Position numbers and translations under genes: made by a program. Shown in pieces: positions 12,122-21,436 of a stretch of DNA of 28,631 nucleotides. Location of the stretch: the NCBI GenBank assembly GCA_963660435.1, contig CAVKYI010000025.1, positions 1-28,631 on the forward strand, in the 5' to 3' direction. A model generated the notes under the pieces. It was not told where the DNA came from. It saw only the letters and a list, made by a program, of their open reading frames with translations, and ran no database searches. Source of the stretch: Hallerella sp963660435 (GTDB taxonomy: Bacteria > Fibrobacterota > Fibrobacteria > Fibrobacterales > Fibrobacteraceae). Positions within the stretch are counted from its first letter, which is position 1; each line of letters starts with the position of its first letter.

Positions 12122-13507
12122 AGTCGGAAAGAGAATCGGCAAGAACGAAAGTCCCGCCAGGCAAAGCGAAGCGAGTACCACACCGATCCGAAGCAAGATC
12201 CGGTAGGAAGCCGTCAAGGCGCAAGAACATTTGCAAGCGCATTCGTCCTTTGCCGGCGCAAAGATCGCAACGGCGATACGCAGATAGTAATACATCGCGA
12301 CAATCGAAAGCACAAAGCCAAAGGCGGCGAGCGCGACATATCCCGTCTTGACGACACCCGTAAAGAGTACAAACTTCGCAAGGAATCCGGAAAGCGGAGG
12401 AAGCCCCGCAAGACTGGCGAGGCAAATCACGGCAGCCAACCCTTCCAACGGGAATCGGCGACCGCGACCGCGAATGTCGTCAAGCGTTTCGTTTTTGTCG
12501 CCCTTTCCGCTAAATGCAGAAATCGCGGCGAGCGCACCGGCAGACCCCAAGGCATAAGTCACCAGGAAATAGAACATGACGCTCAAGTCCTTGAAGAGCA
12601 GGCCTAGCGCGATAAATCCCGCATTCATCACGGCGGAGAACGCAAAGATCCGGCGAATCGACCGTTGAACCAGTCCGGAAAGCGCACCGACAACCATCGA
12701 AAGAACCGCGACGGCAATAATCACCGGAGCGAGCTTTTCCGCGCCAGAACGCATCCACAGCGCACCCAAGGCGGACAAGGCGCCCACCTTGATGACAGCC
12801 GCCATGAATCCCGTGACAGCGACAGAAGCCCCTGTATAGACGTCCGCCACCCAAAAATGGACAGGAGCGGCGCCAGCCTTGAACAAGAGCGCAAAGACGG
12901 CGAGAAATACGCCCACCGCATAGAGGCTTTCACGGCCAGAAATCGCGTTTCCACCGAAATGCGTCGTTCCGGTCGCGCCATAGATCAGAGCCATTCCGTA
13001 GAGGAAAATGACGCTGAAGACCGCTCCCGTCACGAAGTACTTGAAAGTCGCCTCGTTTGCCTTTCTGTCCTTGCGACGCAAACCGACAAGTCCATAGACA
13101 GGATACGCGGCGAGTTCCATCCCGATAAAGAGCGAGAGAAAATCCGTGGCCTGGATCATCATCATCACGCCTGCGGATGCAAGCAGGGTCAAACCATACG
13201 GTTCCCCCGCCGGAAATTTTTCGCGGGCAAGCGTCACTTGCAGGCTCCCGATGCCAAGAAACGCGCAAAGGATGACGGCAAGGCCAAGAATCACCCGCAT
13301 GGAATCCATCGTCAAAAGCCCAAAAAGAGATTCTCCCGAAACGACAAGCCTAAAGGAACAGGCGGAAAGGAACAGAAACGCGCTCGCCACCCAAGGCAAG
13401 ACTTTCTGCTTGTTTCTGTCCGCGACAAACGGCTCCACGGCAATGCTCACCATGGCTCCGAGCGCAAGAAGCGCAATCGGTAAAAGATTCAAAAGACTAG
13501 CGGACAT
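12110..13507 (-). CDS. nuoN: NADH-quinone oxidoreductase subunit N
   Basis: This 465-residue membrane subunit is one of the three antiporter-like proton-pumping subunits of complex I. About 14 hydrophobic segments are visible. Conserved pieces include FLSLFIGMELAAYPVYGLV (the glutamate of TM5) and LFKAGAAPVHFWVADVYTGA (the lysine of TM7), then RRIFAFSAVMNAGFIALGL. An unusual feature is a CxCxCxC cluster (residues 423-429) in the loop before the last membrane helix. The ATG at 13507 lies inside the end of nuoM and follows GGAGG. It is the last gene of the operon. Confidence 0.95.
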   Translation of the reverse strand: MSASLLNLLPIALLALGAMVSIAVEPFVADRNKQKVLPWVASAFLFLSACSFRLVVSGESLFGLLTMDSMRVILGLAVILCAFLGIGSLQVTLAREKFPAGEPYGLTLLASAGVMMMIQATDFLSLFIGMELAAYPVYGLVGLRRKDRKANEATFKYFVTGAVFSVIFLYGMALIYGATGTTHFGGNAISGRESLYAVGVFLAVFALLFKAGAAPVHFWVADVYTGASVAVTGFMAAVIKVGALSALGALWMRSGAEKLAPVIIAVAVLSMVVGALSGLVQRSIRRIFAFSAVMNAGFIALGLLFKDLSVMFYFLVTYALGSAGALAAISAFSGKGDKNETLDDIRGRGRRFPLEGLAAVICLASLAGLPPLSGFLAKFVLFTGVVKTGYVALAAFGFVLSIVAMYYYLRIAVAIFAPAKDECACKCSCALTASYRILLRIGVVLASLCLAGLSFLPILFPTGNF

Positions 13508-15089
13508 CTTGAGCCTCCACTTGCTTTACATTCAGAACAGCGGAATCCAGAATGAGTTTTTCCTGTTCCAAAACCGTATCCAGAACGGCTTCGGGTTCTT
13601 CGACCAGTTCCATCCGGGAAGCGGCAGCGATCGCCGCTTCGATTTCTTCCGCCCTCTGCGCGTCATCGATTGAATAGTCGAGCGTGCGCATAATCGGAGC
13701 GGGATGAATTCCAAACACCAGAAGAAGCAGCAGAAGCGGAGCGACCGCCACCGCCTCGGCTATCGGGAAACGGAAGTGTTTCGCGTCTTCGGAAGGTTCC
13801 GAGCCTTCGCCAAAAAGAACCTGCTGGATCAGGCGAAGCATATAGACTGCCGAAAGGATGATGGCAACGGCAGCAACAATCGCCGCGACCTTGCTTGCGC
13901 TCCAAAGTCCGAGAAGGACCAGGAATTCCCCGACAAAGCCGGCTGTTCCAGGAATCGCGATGGCAAGCACGCTCGCCGTTCCAAAGAAGAAAGCGAAAAC
14001 CGGATAGCGTCTAGCGTAGCCGCCCATCCTGTCGAGCAAGCGGCTCCCGGCAAAGCGTTCCGCGGAACCGGAAAGGATGAACAGCGCCGAGGCCGAAAGT
14101 CCGTGCCCCACGAGCAAGACCAGGACAGCGGGAAGGATGTCTGCGGAAAGCGTAAAAATACCCGCCACGGCAAGGCCCAAGTGTCCCATCGAGCTAAAAG
14201 CCAGAAGTTTCTTGATGTCCTTGGCGCGCATCGCCATCAGGGCACCGTAAATCGCCGTGAAAAGCCCAAGCCCAACCAGGAGACTTGCGTTTCGGAAGGC
14301 GACAGACGGAAAGATGGCTAGAACCCAGAAACAAAATCCATAGACACCAGCCTTGGACATGGAACCGGTCAGAACCGCGCTCAGTCCGGCCGGAGCCTCG
14401 GCATAGGTCTCCGCCTGCCAGCCGTGCAGCGGGAAAAGCGGAGTTTTCACCCAGAACGCGATGACAAAGCACCAGAAGAGAACGGTCTGCGTCGATTCGG
14501 GCAAGGCCTGCGCAACCTGGGCGACAGAACCGACATAGGACGAACCGGCTGCACTGATCAGATACCAGAGAGCGACGGCCATCGGCGCGGAACCGATCAA
14601 GGTGTAAAGCGCAAAGTGCAGAGCGGCGGAACGCCTTCCCGACCCGCCATAAGATCCGATGAGCAGCGCCGCTGGCAAGACAAGCGCTTCAAAGAAGAAG
14701 AAGAAGAGCACCGCATCGACCGAAAGAAACGTTCCGTTCAAGGCGCCGAGCTGGGCAAACATCCCGATGGCAAAATTCCGATAGTCGCCAGACGTCTTGC
14801 GGAAGGCAACCAGGGCGGCAAGCGTGATGATGTTCGCGAGAAACACCATCCAGGCGGCAAATCCGTTCGTCGCAAAGGCGAGCGTAATCGTCACGTCGAT
14901 TCCGGGAATCTGAAACCAGTCTATCGGAGATGTCGCGTAGTCCCCCGAAACAAGCAGCGAGAGACTGGACAGGAACAGCACCGAAGAGAGAATCACCGCG
15001 AGCCGCGATGCGGAGCGGGAGTCCCTTCCCGAAGCGGCAAACATCAGGAAAGCGGCAAGGAACGGAGCAAAGACCATTAAATACAGCAT
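13497..15089 (-). CDS. nuoM: NADH-quinone oxidoreductase subunit M
   Basis: This 530-residue antiporter-like proton-pumping subunit has about 14 membrane helices. Typical segments are FFFFFEALVLPAALLIGSYGG (glutamate of TM5), FWVKTPLFPLHGWQAETYAEAP, GSMSKAGVYGF and KKLLAFSSMGHLGLAVAG. The ATG at 15089 overlaps the nuoL stop (TAATG) and follows GGAGGA, so it is preferred over a start six codons earlier. Residues 472-530 form a soluble, acidic, helix-prone tail (RAEEIEAAIAAASRMELVEE and onward) with no counterpart in E. coli NuoM that I know of. Confidence 0.96.
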   Translation of the reverse strand: MLYLMVFAPFLAAFLMFAASGRDSRSASRLAVILSSVLFLSSLSLLVSGDYATSPIDWFQIPGIDVTITLAFATNGFAAWMVFLANIITLAALVAFRKTSGDYRNFAIGMFAQLGALNGTFLSVDAVLFFFFFEALVLPAALLIGSYGGSGRRSAALHFALYTLIGSAPMAVALWYLISAAGSSYVGSVAQVAQALPESTQTVLFWCFVIAFWVKTPLFPLHGWQAETYAEAPAGLSAVLTGSMSKAGVYGFCFWVLAIFPSVAFRNASLLVGLGLFTAIYGALMAMRAKDIKKLLAFSSMGHLGLAVAGIFTLSADILPAVLVLLVGHGLSASALFILSGSAERFAGSRLLDRMGGYARRYPVFAFFFGTASVLAIAIPGTAGFVGEFLVLLGLWSASKVAAIVAAVAIILSAVYMLRLIQQVLFGEGSEPSEDAKHFRFPIAEAVAVAPLLLLLLVFGIHPAPIMRTLDYSIDDAQRAEEIEAAIAAASRMELVEEPEAVLDTVLEQEKLILDSAVLNVKQVEAQDVR

Positions 15090-17044
15090 TAGAAAAGTCC
15101 TCCGCAAAGATAGGCGACAATGGCGATGACACTCATGCAGGCAATGCCCAGACCGACTTGCAGCCGGATCTTGCGGACCTGAAGCGCCCGGACGCCGTCA
15201 CCGAGGATAACGACCAGCGACCCGATCGTCCATTGGATGGCAAGGACCAGCCTATCGACCACTCGGTCGCAGATCCAGGCCAGGCCTTCAAATGCGGCGA
15301 CGAACCAGGCATGGACATAGTCAAAGGCAAAAGTCCAGGCCGCCTTTCCGCCAATCGGAGCCGCCGATTCGTTTTTCTTCACCGCGGGAATTCTCTTGCG
15401 AGCAAAGAGCCTGTAGCCGATGAACGCTCCGACAAGAGCCGCAGCCGTTCCCAAGGCGGCAAAGACCAGAACGGAAGGCTCGGCTGTTTCCGGATGAAGG
15501 GCGTGGGCCATCTTCTGCGCGAGGCCGACTACCGGCGAAAGCCAGTTTTCAAACCAGTTCGCTTCGCGAGAAAAGGCGTTCCAGAAATACCCGGCAAAGG
15601 CGGAACCCGCGGCAAGGACGATCATCGGGAACGTCATGCAGAACGGAGCCTCGTGAATCCTGTCTTCGGAAAGGTTTCCGCGATACTTGCCGAGGAAGGT
15701 GAGAACCATCAGACGCGTCATATAGATCGCCGTAATGATTGCCGTCAAAAGCCCCACCGCATAGAAGACCTTCCCCGCCACCGGAGAAAATCCGAACAGG
15801 CGTTCAAGAATCAGGTCCTTCGAGAAGAATCCCGAGAATCCGGGGAATCCGATAATCGCCAGGTAGGCGAAAAGCATTACGATGGCCGTAACAGGAGTCT
15901 TTTTCAGGAGACCGCCCATCTTGCGCATATCCTGTTCGCCCGCAAGAGCGTGGATAATTGCGCCGGCACCCAAAAAGAGCGACGCCTTGAAGAACGCGTG
16001 GGTAAAGACATGGAAAATGGAAACATCGAACGCGGCGACACCTGCAGCCATGAACATATAGCCCAGCTGGGAAATCGTCGAATAGGCGAGCACTTTCTTG
16101 ATATCGTTCTGGAAAAGTCCGGCAACCGCCGCCCAGAACGCAGTCGCCATGCCGACCACTGCAATCATCGTGAGGACTTCGGGCAACAGGACATACAGCG
16201 GAGAAAGCCTTGCCACCAGATAGACGCCGGCGGTCACCATCGTCGCCGCATGAATCAACGCCGAAACGGGCGTCGGACCCGCCATCGCATCGGGAAGCCA
16301 GGTAAGAAGCGGAATTTGCGCACTCTTCGCCGTGCACGCCCAAAAGAAGAGAATTCCCGCAAGGGTCAGAAGCGGAAGTCCTTCGAGGAGCATGTCGCCA
16401 AACGCCGGATTCCGCAGCCACGCGACAAGATCCGTATAGTTCAGGAGAGAGGAACCGCCGACCGAAACCAGCGCAACCATTCCGAGCAAAAATCCCACGT
16501 CACCGACACGGTTCACGAGAAACGCCTTGTTTGCCGCCTTGCAATTGTTCAGGTCACGGTTCCAGAACCCGATGAGCAGATACGAGCAAAGCCCGACACC
16601 TTCCCAGCCGAGGAACGTAAGGACCAGGGAATCCGAAAGGACAAGAACAATCATGCTGAAAAGGAACAGGTTCATGTAGGCGAAGAATCGCGCAAATCCC
16701 CGGTCACCATGCATGTAACCGGTCGAATACAGGATGATGAGAGTCGCGATGCCCGTGATGAAAAGAAGCATCGTGCGAGATAGCCCGTCAAACAGGAATC
16801 CGAAATTCACCGACAGAAGCGAGGAATTCATCCAGTTGCCGAGCGTTTCATGGATGCCGGATTCGGGCATGTTCCAGGCGAGAAGTCCCGTCGCGACAAA
16901 GGCGCACAACGGGAACACCACGCCGACAAAGCCGACAAGCCCTTCGTCAGGTCCCTTCTCGCTGTCGGAAGACACTAGCGAAACGAGCGCAAGGACAAGA
17001 ACGCCCACCAACGGAAATAACGGAATAAGCCAAAGAGGAATCAT
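15089..17044 (-). CDS. nuoL: NADH-quinone oxidoreductase subunit L
   Basis: This 651-residue distal antiporter-like subunit of the membrane arm also supplies the long lateral helix that spans the arm in known complexes. Recognisable parts are FLGWEGVGLCSYLLIGFW, AKSAQIPLLTWLPDAMAGPTPVSALIHAATMVTAGVYL (in segments), KKVLAYSTISQLGYMFMAAG and HVFTHAFFKASLFLGAGA. The length is slightly above that of E. coli NuoL (613). It is followed directly by nuoM (TAATG) and preceded by nuoK with a six-base gap. Confidence 0.97.
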   Translation of the reverse strand: MIPLWLIPLFPLVGVLVLALVSLVSSDSEKGPDEGLVGFVGVVFPLCAFVATGLLAWNMPESGIHETLGNWMNSSLLSVNFGFLFDGLSRTMLLFITGIATLIILYSTGYMHGDRGFARFFAYMNLFLFSMIVLVLSDSLVLTFLGWEGVGLCSYLLIGFWNRDLNNCKAANKAFLVNRVGDVGFLLGMVALVSVGGSSLLNYTDLVAWLRNPAFGDMLLEGLPLLTLAGILFFWACTAKSAQIPLLTWLPDAMAGPTPVSALIHAATMVTAGVYLVARLSPLYVLLPEVLTMIAVVGMATAFWAAVAGLFQNDIKKVLAYSTISQLGYMFMAAGVAAFDVSIFHVFTHAFFKASLFLGAGAIIHALAGEQDMRKMGGLLKKTPVTAIVMLFAYLAIIGFPGFSGFFSKDLILERLFGFSPVAGKVFYAVGLLTAIITAIYMTRLMVLTFLGKYRGNLSEDRIHEAPFCMTFPMIVLAAGSAFAGYFWNAFSREANWFENWLSPVVGLAQKMAHALHPETAEPSVLVFAALGTAAALVGAFIGYRLFARKRIPAVKKNESAAPIGGKAAWTFAFDYVHAWFVAAFEGLAWICDRVVDRLVLAIQWTIGSLVVILGDGVRALQVRKIRLQVGLGIACMSVIAIVAYLCGGLF

Positions 17045-17050
17045 TTTCGG

Positions 17051-17359
17051 TCACCCCCTCATACTGGAATAATTATCGATGTCCGCGCTATCCTGATTTC
17101 TGAAAATCATGATGATGACGGCAAGCCCGACGCATGCTTCCGCAGCGGCAATCGCAATCGTAAACAGAGGAACGATCTGGCCTACAACGCTCGACGAGGC
17201 GGCAAGCGTCTTCGAGAACCCGACGACGCTCAGGTTCACCGCGTTCAAGGCGAGTTCCACGCCCATCAGGACGAAAAAGACATTCCGACGGCAGAGAGCG
17301 GTCGCGATTCCAAGCGTCAAGAGGACAAGAGCCAGAATCTGGACATAAATCGCTTGCAT
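17051..17359 (-). CDS. nuoK: NADH-quinone oxidoreductase subunit K
   Basis: This 102-residue, three-helix membrane subunit of complex I shows the buried glutamates of the proton path in VLMGVELALNAVNLS and IAAAEACVGLAVII. Length and order (J-K-L) are as usual. Its start codon overlaps the nuoJ stop. Confidence 0.95.
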   Translation of the reverse strand: MQAIYVQILALVLLTLGIATALCRRNVFFVLMGVELALNAVNLSVVGFSKTLAASSSVVGQIVPLFTIAIAAAEACVGLAVIIMIFRNQDSADIDNYSSMRG

Positions 17360-17907
17360 TAGTGAACCTCCTCGGACGACGTTTCGGATTCCGGATCCGA
17401 CGCAATCCGTTTGCGGGCGAGAATGACCGCCGTGGCCATCGCCGAAAGCAGAACAAGTCCCACGGCAAGGACCAGCAGATAGTAGCCGTTCCCGTCAGAA
17501 GCCATGTCAAAGAGCGTTCCCGCCGTAAGCGAGACAGAGCCTCGGACAGCCTGCGGATCGAAATCCAGTGCGGATTTCCCAAGCGCGGTCGCAACGACAC
17601 CCGCAAGGAGCAATGCGGAAACCAGGACGAATGCGGAAACCTTGTCGAAGCGTTTCGTCCGGCTGCCTCGCGCGCCGTTCAGCACCATGATGATAAACAT
17701 GAGGAGCGTCATCACGGCTCCGGCATAGACCATCACCTGGACAGCCCCGACAAAGGGACTGCCGAGAAGCCCGTAGATTCCCGCAAGCGAGAGCATCGTC
17801 GTCACAAGGGCAATCGCCGCATAAAGAGGATGTTTCGTCAAGAAGATGCAAACGGAGCATCCCACGGCGACGACCGACAGGATGATAAAAAGGATCAGAG
17901 CTAGCAT
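17359..17907 (-). CDS. nuoJ: NADH-quinone oxidoreductase subunit J
   Basis: This 182-residue membrane subunit has five predicted helices. Conserved pieces are KHPLYAAIALVTTMLSLAGIYG (in part) and VMVYAGAVMTLLMFIIMVLN, the latter holding the pi-bulge helix that links quinone reduction to pumping in known structures. The start overlaps the nuoI end by seven bases. The C-terminal tail is charged and predicted to lie outside the membrane. Confidence 0.95.
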   Translation of the reverse strand: MLALILFIILSVVAVGCSVCIFLTKHPLYAAIALVTTMLSLAGIYGLLGSPFVGAVQVMVYAGAVMTLLMFIIMVLNGARGSRTKRFDKVSAFVLVSALLLAGVVATALGKSALDFDPQAVRGSVSLTAGTLFDMASDGNGYYLLVLAVGLVLLSAMATAVILARKRIASDPESETSSEEVH

Positions 17908-18470
17908 TTCACTTCTCCCCAGACTTCAAGAGCCTGCTTGTTCTTGCTGCCACCCGGAGCGACCTGGCTTTGCGCATCGTCGGGATAATCCTTCGGGTCC
18001 CAGTTTGTCAAATCGTACAGGGAAACGACGAAATCTTCCCGCCGGCGACGGACAAAGCTCGTTTCGCAAGTATCCATTCGAAGCGCATCGACCGGACACG
18101 CTTCGACGCAAAGTCCGCAGAAGATGCAGACGGAATGGTCGATGTCGAATCTTGTCGCGCGTTTTTCGATGCGTCCGTCCGGAGACTGTCCCGCTTCGAT
18201 AAAGATGCAGTGCGCCGGACACGCCGAAGCGCACATGAAGCACGCCACGCAGCGCGGCGTTCCGTCCGGACGAAGCATCATCCGGTGCGCAGCGCGGTAA
18301 TCCCTCGGAATATAGGGCTTTACTTCCGGGTATCCCGTCGTAGGCAAGGTCTCGTAGCGGAAGAATCCCCGCAGAAAATGCTTGATCGTCGTGTAAAGGC
18401 CGCGGAACGCTTCGAAGATGTAAAGGCGTTCCAGCCAGTTCATCGGCTTGTGCTTAACGACACGAACCAT
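17901..18470 (-). CDS. nuoI: NADH-quinone oxidoreductase subunit I (two [4Fe-4S] clusters)
   Basis: This 189-residue ferredoxin-like subunit carries electrons through clusters N6a and N6b. Cluster ligands are C74, C77, C80, C84 (CVACFMCASACP) and C115, C118, C121, C125 (CIFCGLCVEACP), both complete. The N-terminus lacks a transmembrane anchor but has the amphipathic stretch LYIFEAFRGLYTTIKHF that contacts the membrane arm in known complexes. The start overlaps the nuoH stop (TAATG). Confidence 0.96.
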   Translation of the reverse strand: MVRVVKHKPMNWLERLYIFEAFRGLYTTIKHFLRGFFRYETLPTTGYPEVKPYIPRDYRAAHRMMLRPDGTPRCVACFMCASACPAHCIFIEAGQSPDGRIEKRATRFDIDHSVCIFCGLCVEACPVDALRMDTCETSFVRRRREDFVVSLYDLTNWDPKDYPDDAQSQVAPGGSKNKQALEVWGEVKC

Positions 18471-19831
18471 TAGTTGCCTCCCAGGACTAGTTTGGCGATG
18501 ACCGCGGTCACGACCAGGTTCAGCAGAGCGATATTCAGCAATACCTTCCAGCCGAGATGCATGATCTGGTCATAGCGGAAGCGCGGAAGCGTCCAGCGAA
18601 CCCAGATCCAGACCCAGCAGAAAAACACCGTCTTGACCATCAGTACAAGGAACTGCACCGCGGCGGTTCCAAGCGCGACCCCTAGCCCATAGACAGGAAC
18701 GCCTGCCACGATGGACGCTTCGGGGTGAATGAAAATTCCAGAGACAACGGCGAGAGCGATGAACACGGGAACGGCAACCCAGGCGATAGTCTTGTAGAGA
18801 AGATATTCCCGATTGATGACTTCCTTGTTCGAGGCCTTGCCCGCATTGTAGGCTCGGAGGTAACGGTAAACCATGTGCAGGAAAGCGAGGGCGAGGAACG
18901 CGCAGATGCCGAACAATGCCGCGAGGACAACGTTCAGATTGGCCTGCGTCTCGGCGGTCGTCATGAACGGAATCGCATAGCCGCCAAAGAAGAGGAACGA
19001 AACCAGCATGCTGTTGATGGCCACGTGGCCGTATTCGCCCATGTAGAACATGCCGAACTGCATCGCGCCGTATTCCGTGTGGTAGCCGGCGACAAGTTCC
19101 GGATCGCCTTCCGAAACGTCAAAAGGCGGACGTCCCGTTTCCGCAATCGCGGCAAGCAGAAAGCAGAAGAACGCGACAGGCTGCGCGATAAATCCCCAGA
19201 CGTGGGTTTCCTGCCAGGAAACGATCCCTTCGACGTTGAACGTTCCCGCGAGCAGGACGATACCCATCATCGAAAGGCCTAGACATACTTCGTAGCTGAT
19301 GCTCGTCGCCGTCGCGCGGAGCGCCCCGAGGAAGGAGAACTTGGACTTGGCGGCCCATCCGGAAAGTACCGTCCCGAAAACGGAAAGCGACGAAAGCCCG
19401 AACATGAGAAGGATTCCGATATCCGTGTTCACGTTCGCGCCGGGAATGTGCACGACCGTATCGCCAAACGAAAAGTCCAGCGAGGCAAAATACGGAAGAA
19501 CGCATGGCGTAAGGAGCGTAAGTCCAAAAGGAAGCGCCGGAGCAAGCGCAAACAGGACTTTGTTCACGCCCGCCGGAAAATACATTTCCTTGAAAAAGAG
19601 CTTCAGGCCGTCACAGGCGTTCTGCACCCATCCGAAGAGACGAACTTTCCCAAAGAACGGAAGCTTGACATAGGAGCGGTTAGGTCCCTGTCTATCCTGG
19701 ATAAAGCCCGCGCCACGACGCTCCAAAGGAATGAGGAGCAGAATGAATAGAACCGGGATGAACGCGAAAGCGAACTTTCCGATAGTCAGGAGCCATTCAA
19801 TCCATGTTTTCGAATCGATAATTTCCATCAT
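18470..19831 (-). CDS. nuoH: NADH-quinone oxidoreductase subunit H
   Basis: This membrane subunit forms the quinone chamber at the junction of the two arms. Conserved segments are LERRGAGFIQDRQGPNR, ISYEVCLGLSMMGIV and AETGRPPFDVSEGDPELVAGYHTEYG (given in parts), and the C-terminal WVRWTLPRFRYDQIMHLGWK. At 453 residues it is clearly longer than E. coli NuoH (325). The extra length is mainly an additional hydrophobic region between the conserved glutamate loop and the C-terminal helix. The start overlaps the nuoG stop (ATGA), and a second ATG follows directly. Confidence 0.96.
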   Translation of the reverse strand: MMEIIDSKTWIEWLLTIGKFAFAFIPVLFILLLIPLERRGAGFIQDRQGPNRSYVKLPFFGKVRLFGWVQNACDGLKLFFKEMYFPAGVNKVLFALAPALPFGLTLLTPCVLPYFASLDFSFGDTVVHIPGANVNTDIGILLMFGLSSLSVFGTVLSGWAAKSKFSFLGALRATATSISYEVCLGLSMMGIVLLAGTFNVEGIVSWQETHVWGFIAQPVAFFCFLLAAIAETGRPPFDVSEGDPELVAGYHTEYGAMQFGMFYMGEYGHVAINSMLVSFLFFGGYAIPFMTTAETQANLNVVLAALFGICAFLALAFLHMVYRYLRAYNAGKASNKEVINREYLLYKTIAWVAVPVFIALAVVSGIFIHPEASIVAGVPVYGLGVALGTAAVQFLVLMVKTVFFCWVWIWVRWTLPRFRYDQIMHLGWKVLLNIALLNLVVTAVIAKLVLGGN

Positions 19832-21432
19832 ACGGCAACTCCATCGAGCAATTCGCCCGTGCTATGGATAGCGTCAAAAGAGAACTTGGAAAGCACCGGA
19901 ACAAATCCAGAAGCCTTTTTGTAAGCCTCCGCCGCGCACCGGACATCTTCGCCAGCCAGAGCGAACAGAACCGTATAGAGAGGAACGAGAGCCTCTTCGG
20001 GAGCTGTCGGAGCGGCGGCGAGCTTCTGGAGAATCGAACGGGAATTCACCATCGTCCCGTTCACTTCCGACCAGTGGTTCACGCCAAAGACCGTCGAGGA
20101 CTTCTGCGCGGTCAGATCGTTCTTCGAAGAGATGGAAACGCGGTTCGGAATCGATTCGAGCGTCCGAGCCTTTGCCTCGTCGCTTCCCCACAGGTCTGCG
20201 GAAAGCGTGACGAGAGTCTTGAATTCCGACACTCGATTCAAGAGTTCTTCAGCAGTCCTTGTAAATCCGAACAGGGCAAAGCCCGCGCGGTTCGCCACCG
20301 GATCGCCGCTTTTCGAAATACCGTCCGGTTCCCTTACCGGAGCGAATGTCCCGACAAAGACCTCTGCGCGGTCACCGAGCTTTTCGACAAGAGTCTTGAG
20401 GGCCGCAGCGTCTTCGTTCGTCGCCGATCCGCCGAGGACAAACGCAATCTTTCCTTCATCCTGGAGCGCGGACTTCAGCGCTTCGACATCTCCCGCCGGC
20501 AAGCGGTCCTTCGAAAATTCCTGGAAAGCGAGACGGCTCGTATTCGAAAGCCATGTGCGGTTCACTTCCGGGTTGCAGCGAGGCATCAGGCGGAAGATAT
20601 ATCCGTGGTCATGCTCGATCCAGATGTTTGCGCCAAGCGAATCGTCCATCGAAACGCTTGCCGTTCTCGAAAGCATCCAGACGCGCTGTTCGAAGCGGAA
20701 ATATTTCGCAGTCATCGCACCGGTCGGGCAAACGTCCGTCACGCAAAGGTCGTATTCGTGATCGAGCTTTCTTCCGGGGAAAGTCGTAATGTAAGTTCTG
20801 TCGCCACGGGACGCGAGCTGGAGCTGTTCATCGTGGCAGACATCGCGCATCAGCCGGACGCAACGGTCGCACTGGACGCAGCGTTCCTCGTCGAGCATCA
20901 CCCGCGGACCGATATCGACGCGCTTTCCGCCGCGGAGCTGTCCCTTCGTATCGTAAAACTGATGATCCGGATTCCCGTGATAGTTCTTGCCGACTTCGGG
21001 ATACAGGCGACCCGAATCGCGACCCGCTTCCACGTAGTTTTCCTGGAGCGTACATTCCCCGGCCTTGTCGCAAATCGGGCAGTCCAGCGGATGGTTCAGG
21101 AGCATAAACTCGGAAACGGCACGGCGAGCCGTCTTGACGCGTTCGCTCGAATGCGGCGTGAAGACCTTCATCCCGGCCTTCACCGGCGTGAAGCACGAAA
21201 TGACAAGCATCTTGCCGCGCGGACCTTCCGTCTCGACCAGACACTGGCGACAGTTGCCGGAAACCGGAAGATAGGGATGGTAGCAGACATGAGGCGTTTC
21301 GATGCCCACTGCTTTCAAGGCTTCTAGCAGGTTCGTATCGCCCGGAACTTCCACATTCTGGCCATCGACCTCGATCGTTACACGAGGACTGCTGGCTGTC
21401 GGAAGGTGAGGCATGTTGTAATGATTGCTCAT
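19828..21432 (-). CDS. nuoG: NADH-quinone oxidoreductase subunit G, short form
   Basis: This 534-residue electron-transfer subunit has ligands for [2Fe-2S] N1b (C50, C61, C64, C80), the His-ligated [4Fe-4S] N5 (H114, C118, C121, C127) and [4Fe-4S] N4 (C185, C188, C191, C235). The following molybdopterin-oxidoreductase-like region is short and lacks the cysteine set for the extra cluster N7 found in E. coli and Thermus; E. coli NuoG has about 908 residues. The last 200 residues keep a Rossmann-like part (KIAFVLGGSATNED, then VNHWSEVNGTMVNS). The gene looks intact rather than broken, since coupling with nuoH is preserved. Confidence 0.95.
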   Translation of the reverse strand: MSNHYNMPHLPTASSPRVTIEVDGQNVEVPGDTNLLEALKAVGIETPHVCYHPYLPVSGNCRQCLVETEGPRGKMLVISCFTPVKAGMKVFTPHSSERVKTARRAVSEFMLLNHPLDCPICDKAGECTLQENYVEAGRDSGRLYPEVGKNYHGNPDHQFYDTKGQLRGGKRVDIGPRVMLDEERCVQCDRCVRLMRDVCHDEQLQLASRGDRTYITTFPGRKLDHEYDLCVTDVCPTGAMTAKYFRFEQRVWMLSRTASVSMDDSLGANIWIEHDHGYIFRLMPRCNPEVNRTWLSNTSRLAFQEFSKDRLPAGDVEALKSALQDEGKIAFVLGGSATNEDAAALKTLVEKLGDRAEVFVGTFAPVREPDGISKSGDPVANRAGFALFGFTRTAEELLNRVSEFKTLVTLSADLWGSDEAKARTLESIPNRVSISSKNDLTAQKSSTVFGVNHWSEVNGTMVNSRSILQKLAAAPTAPEEALVPLYTVLFALAGEDVRCAAEAYKKASGFVPVLSKFSFDAIHSTGELLDGVAV

Positions 21433-21436
21433 AAGA

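Noticed and set aside
14930..16783. Open frame of 617 codons on the plus strand
   Set aside because: It is antisense to nuoL and nuoM, which carry unmistakable family motifs. The product is highly charged and low in hydrophobic content, as expected for a shadow of a membrane-protein gene.
19864..21327. Open frame of 487 codons on the plus strand
   Set aside because: Antisense to nuoG, whose iron-sulfur ligand sets are complete; no recognisable domain and no ribosome-binding site that stands out.
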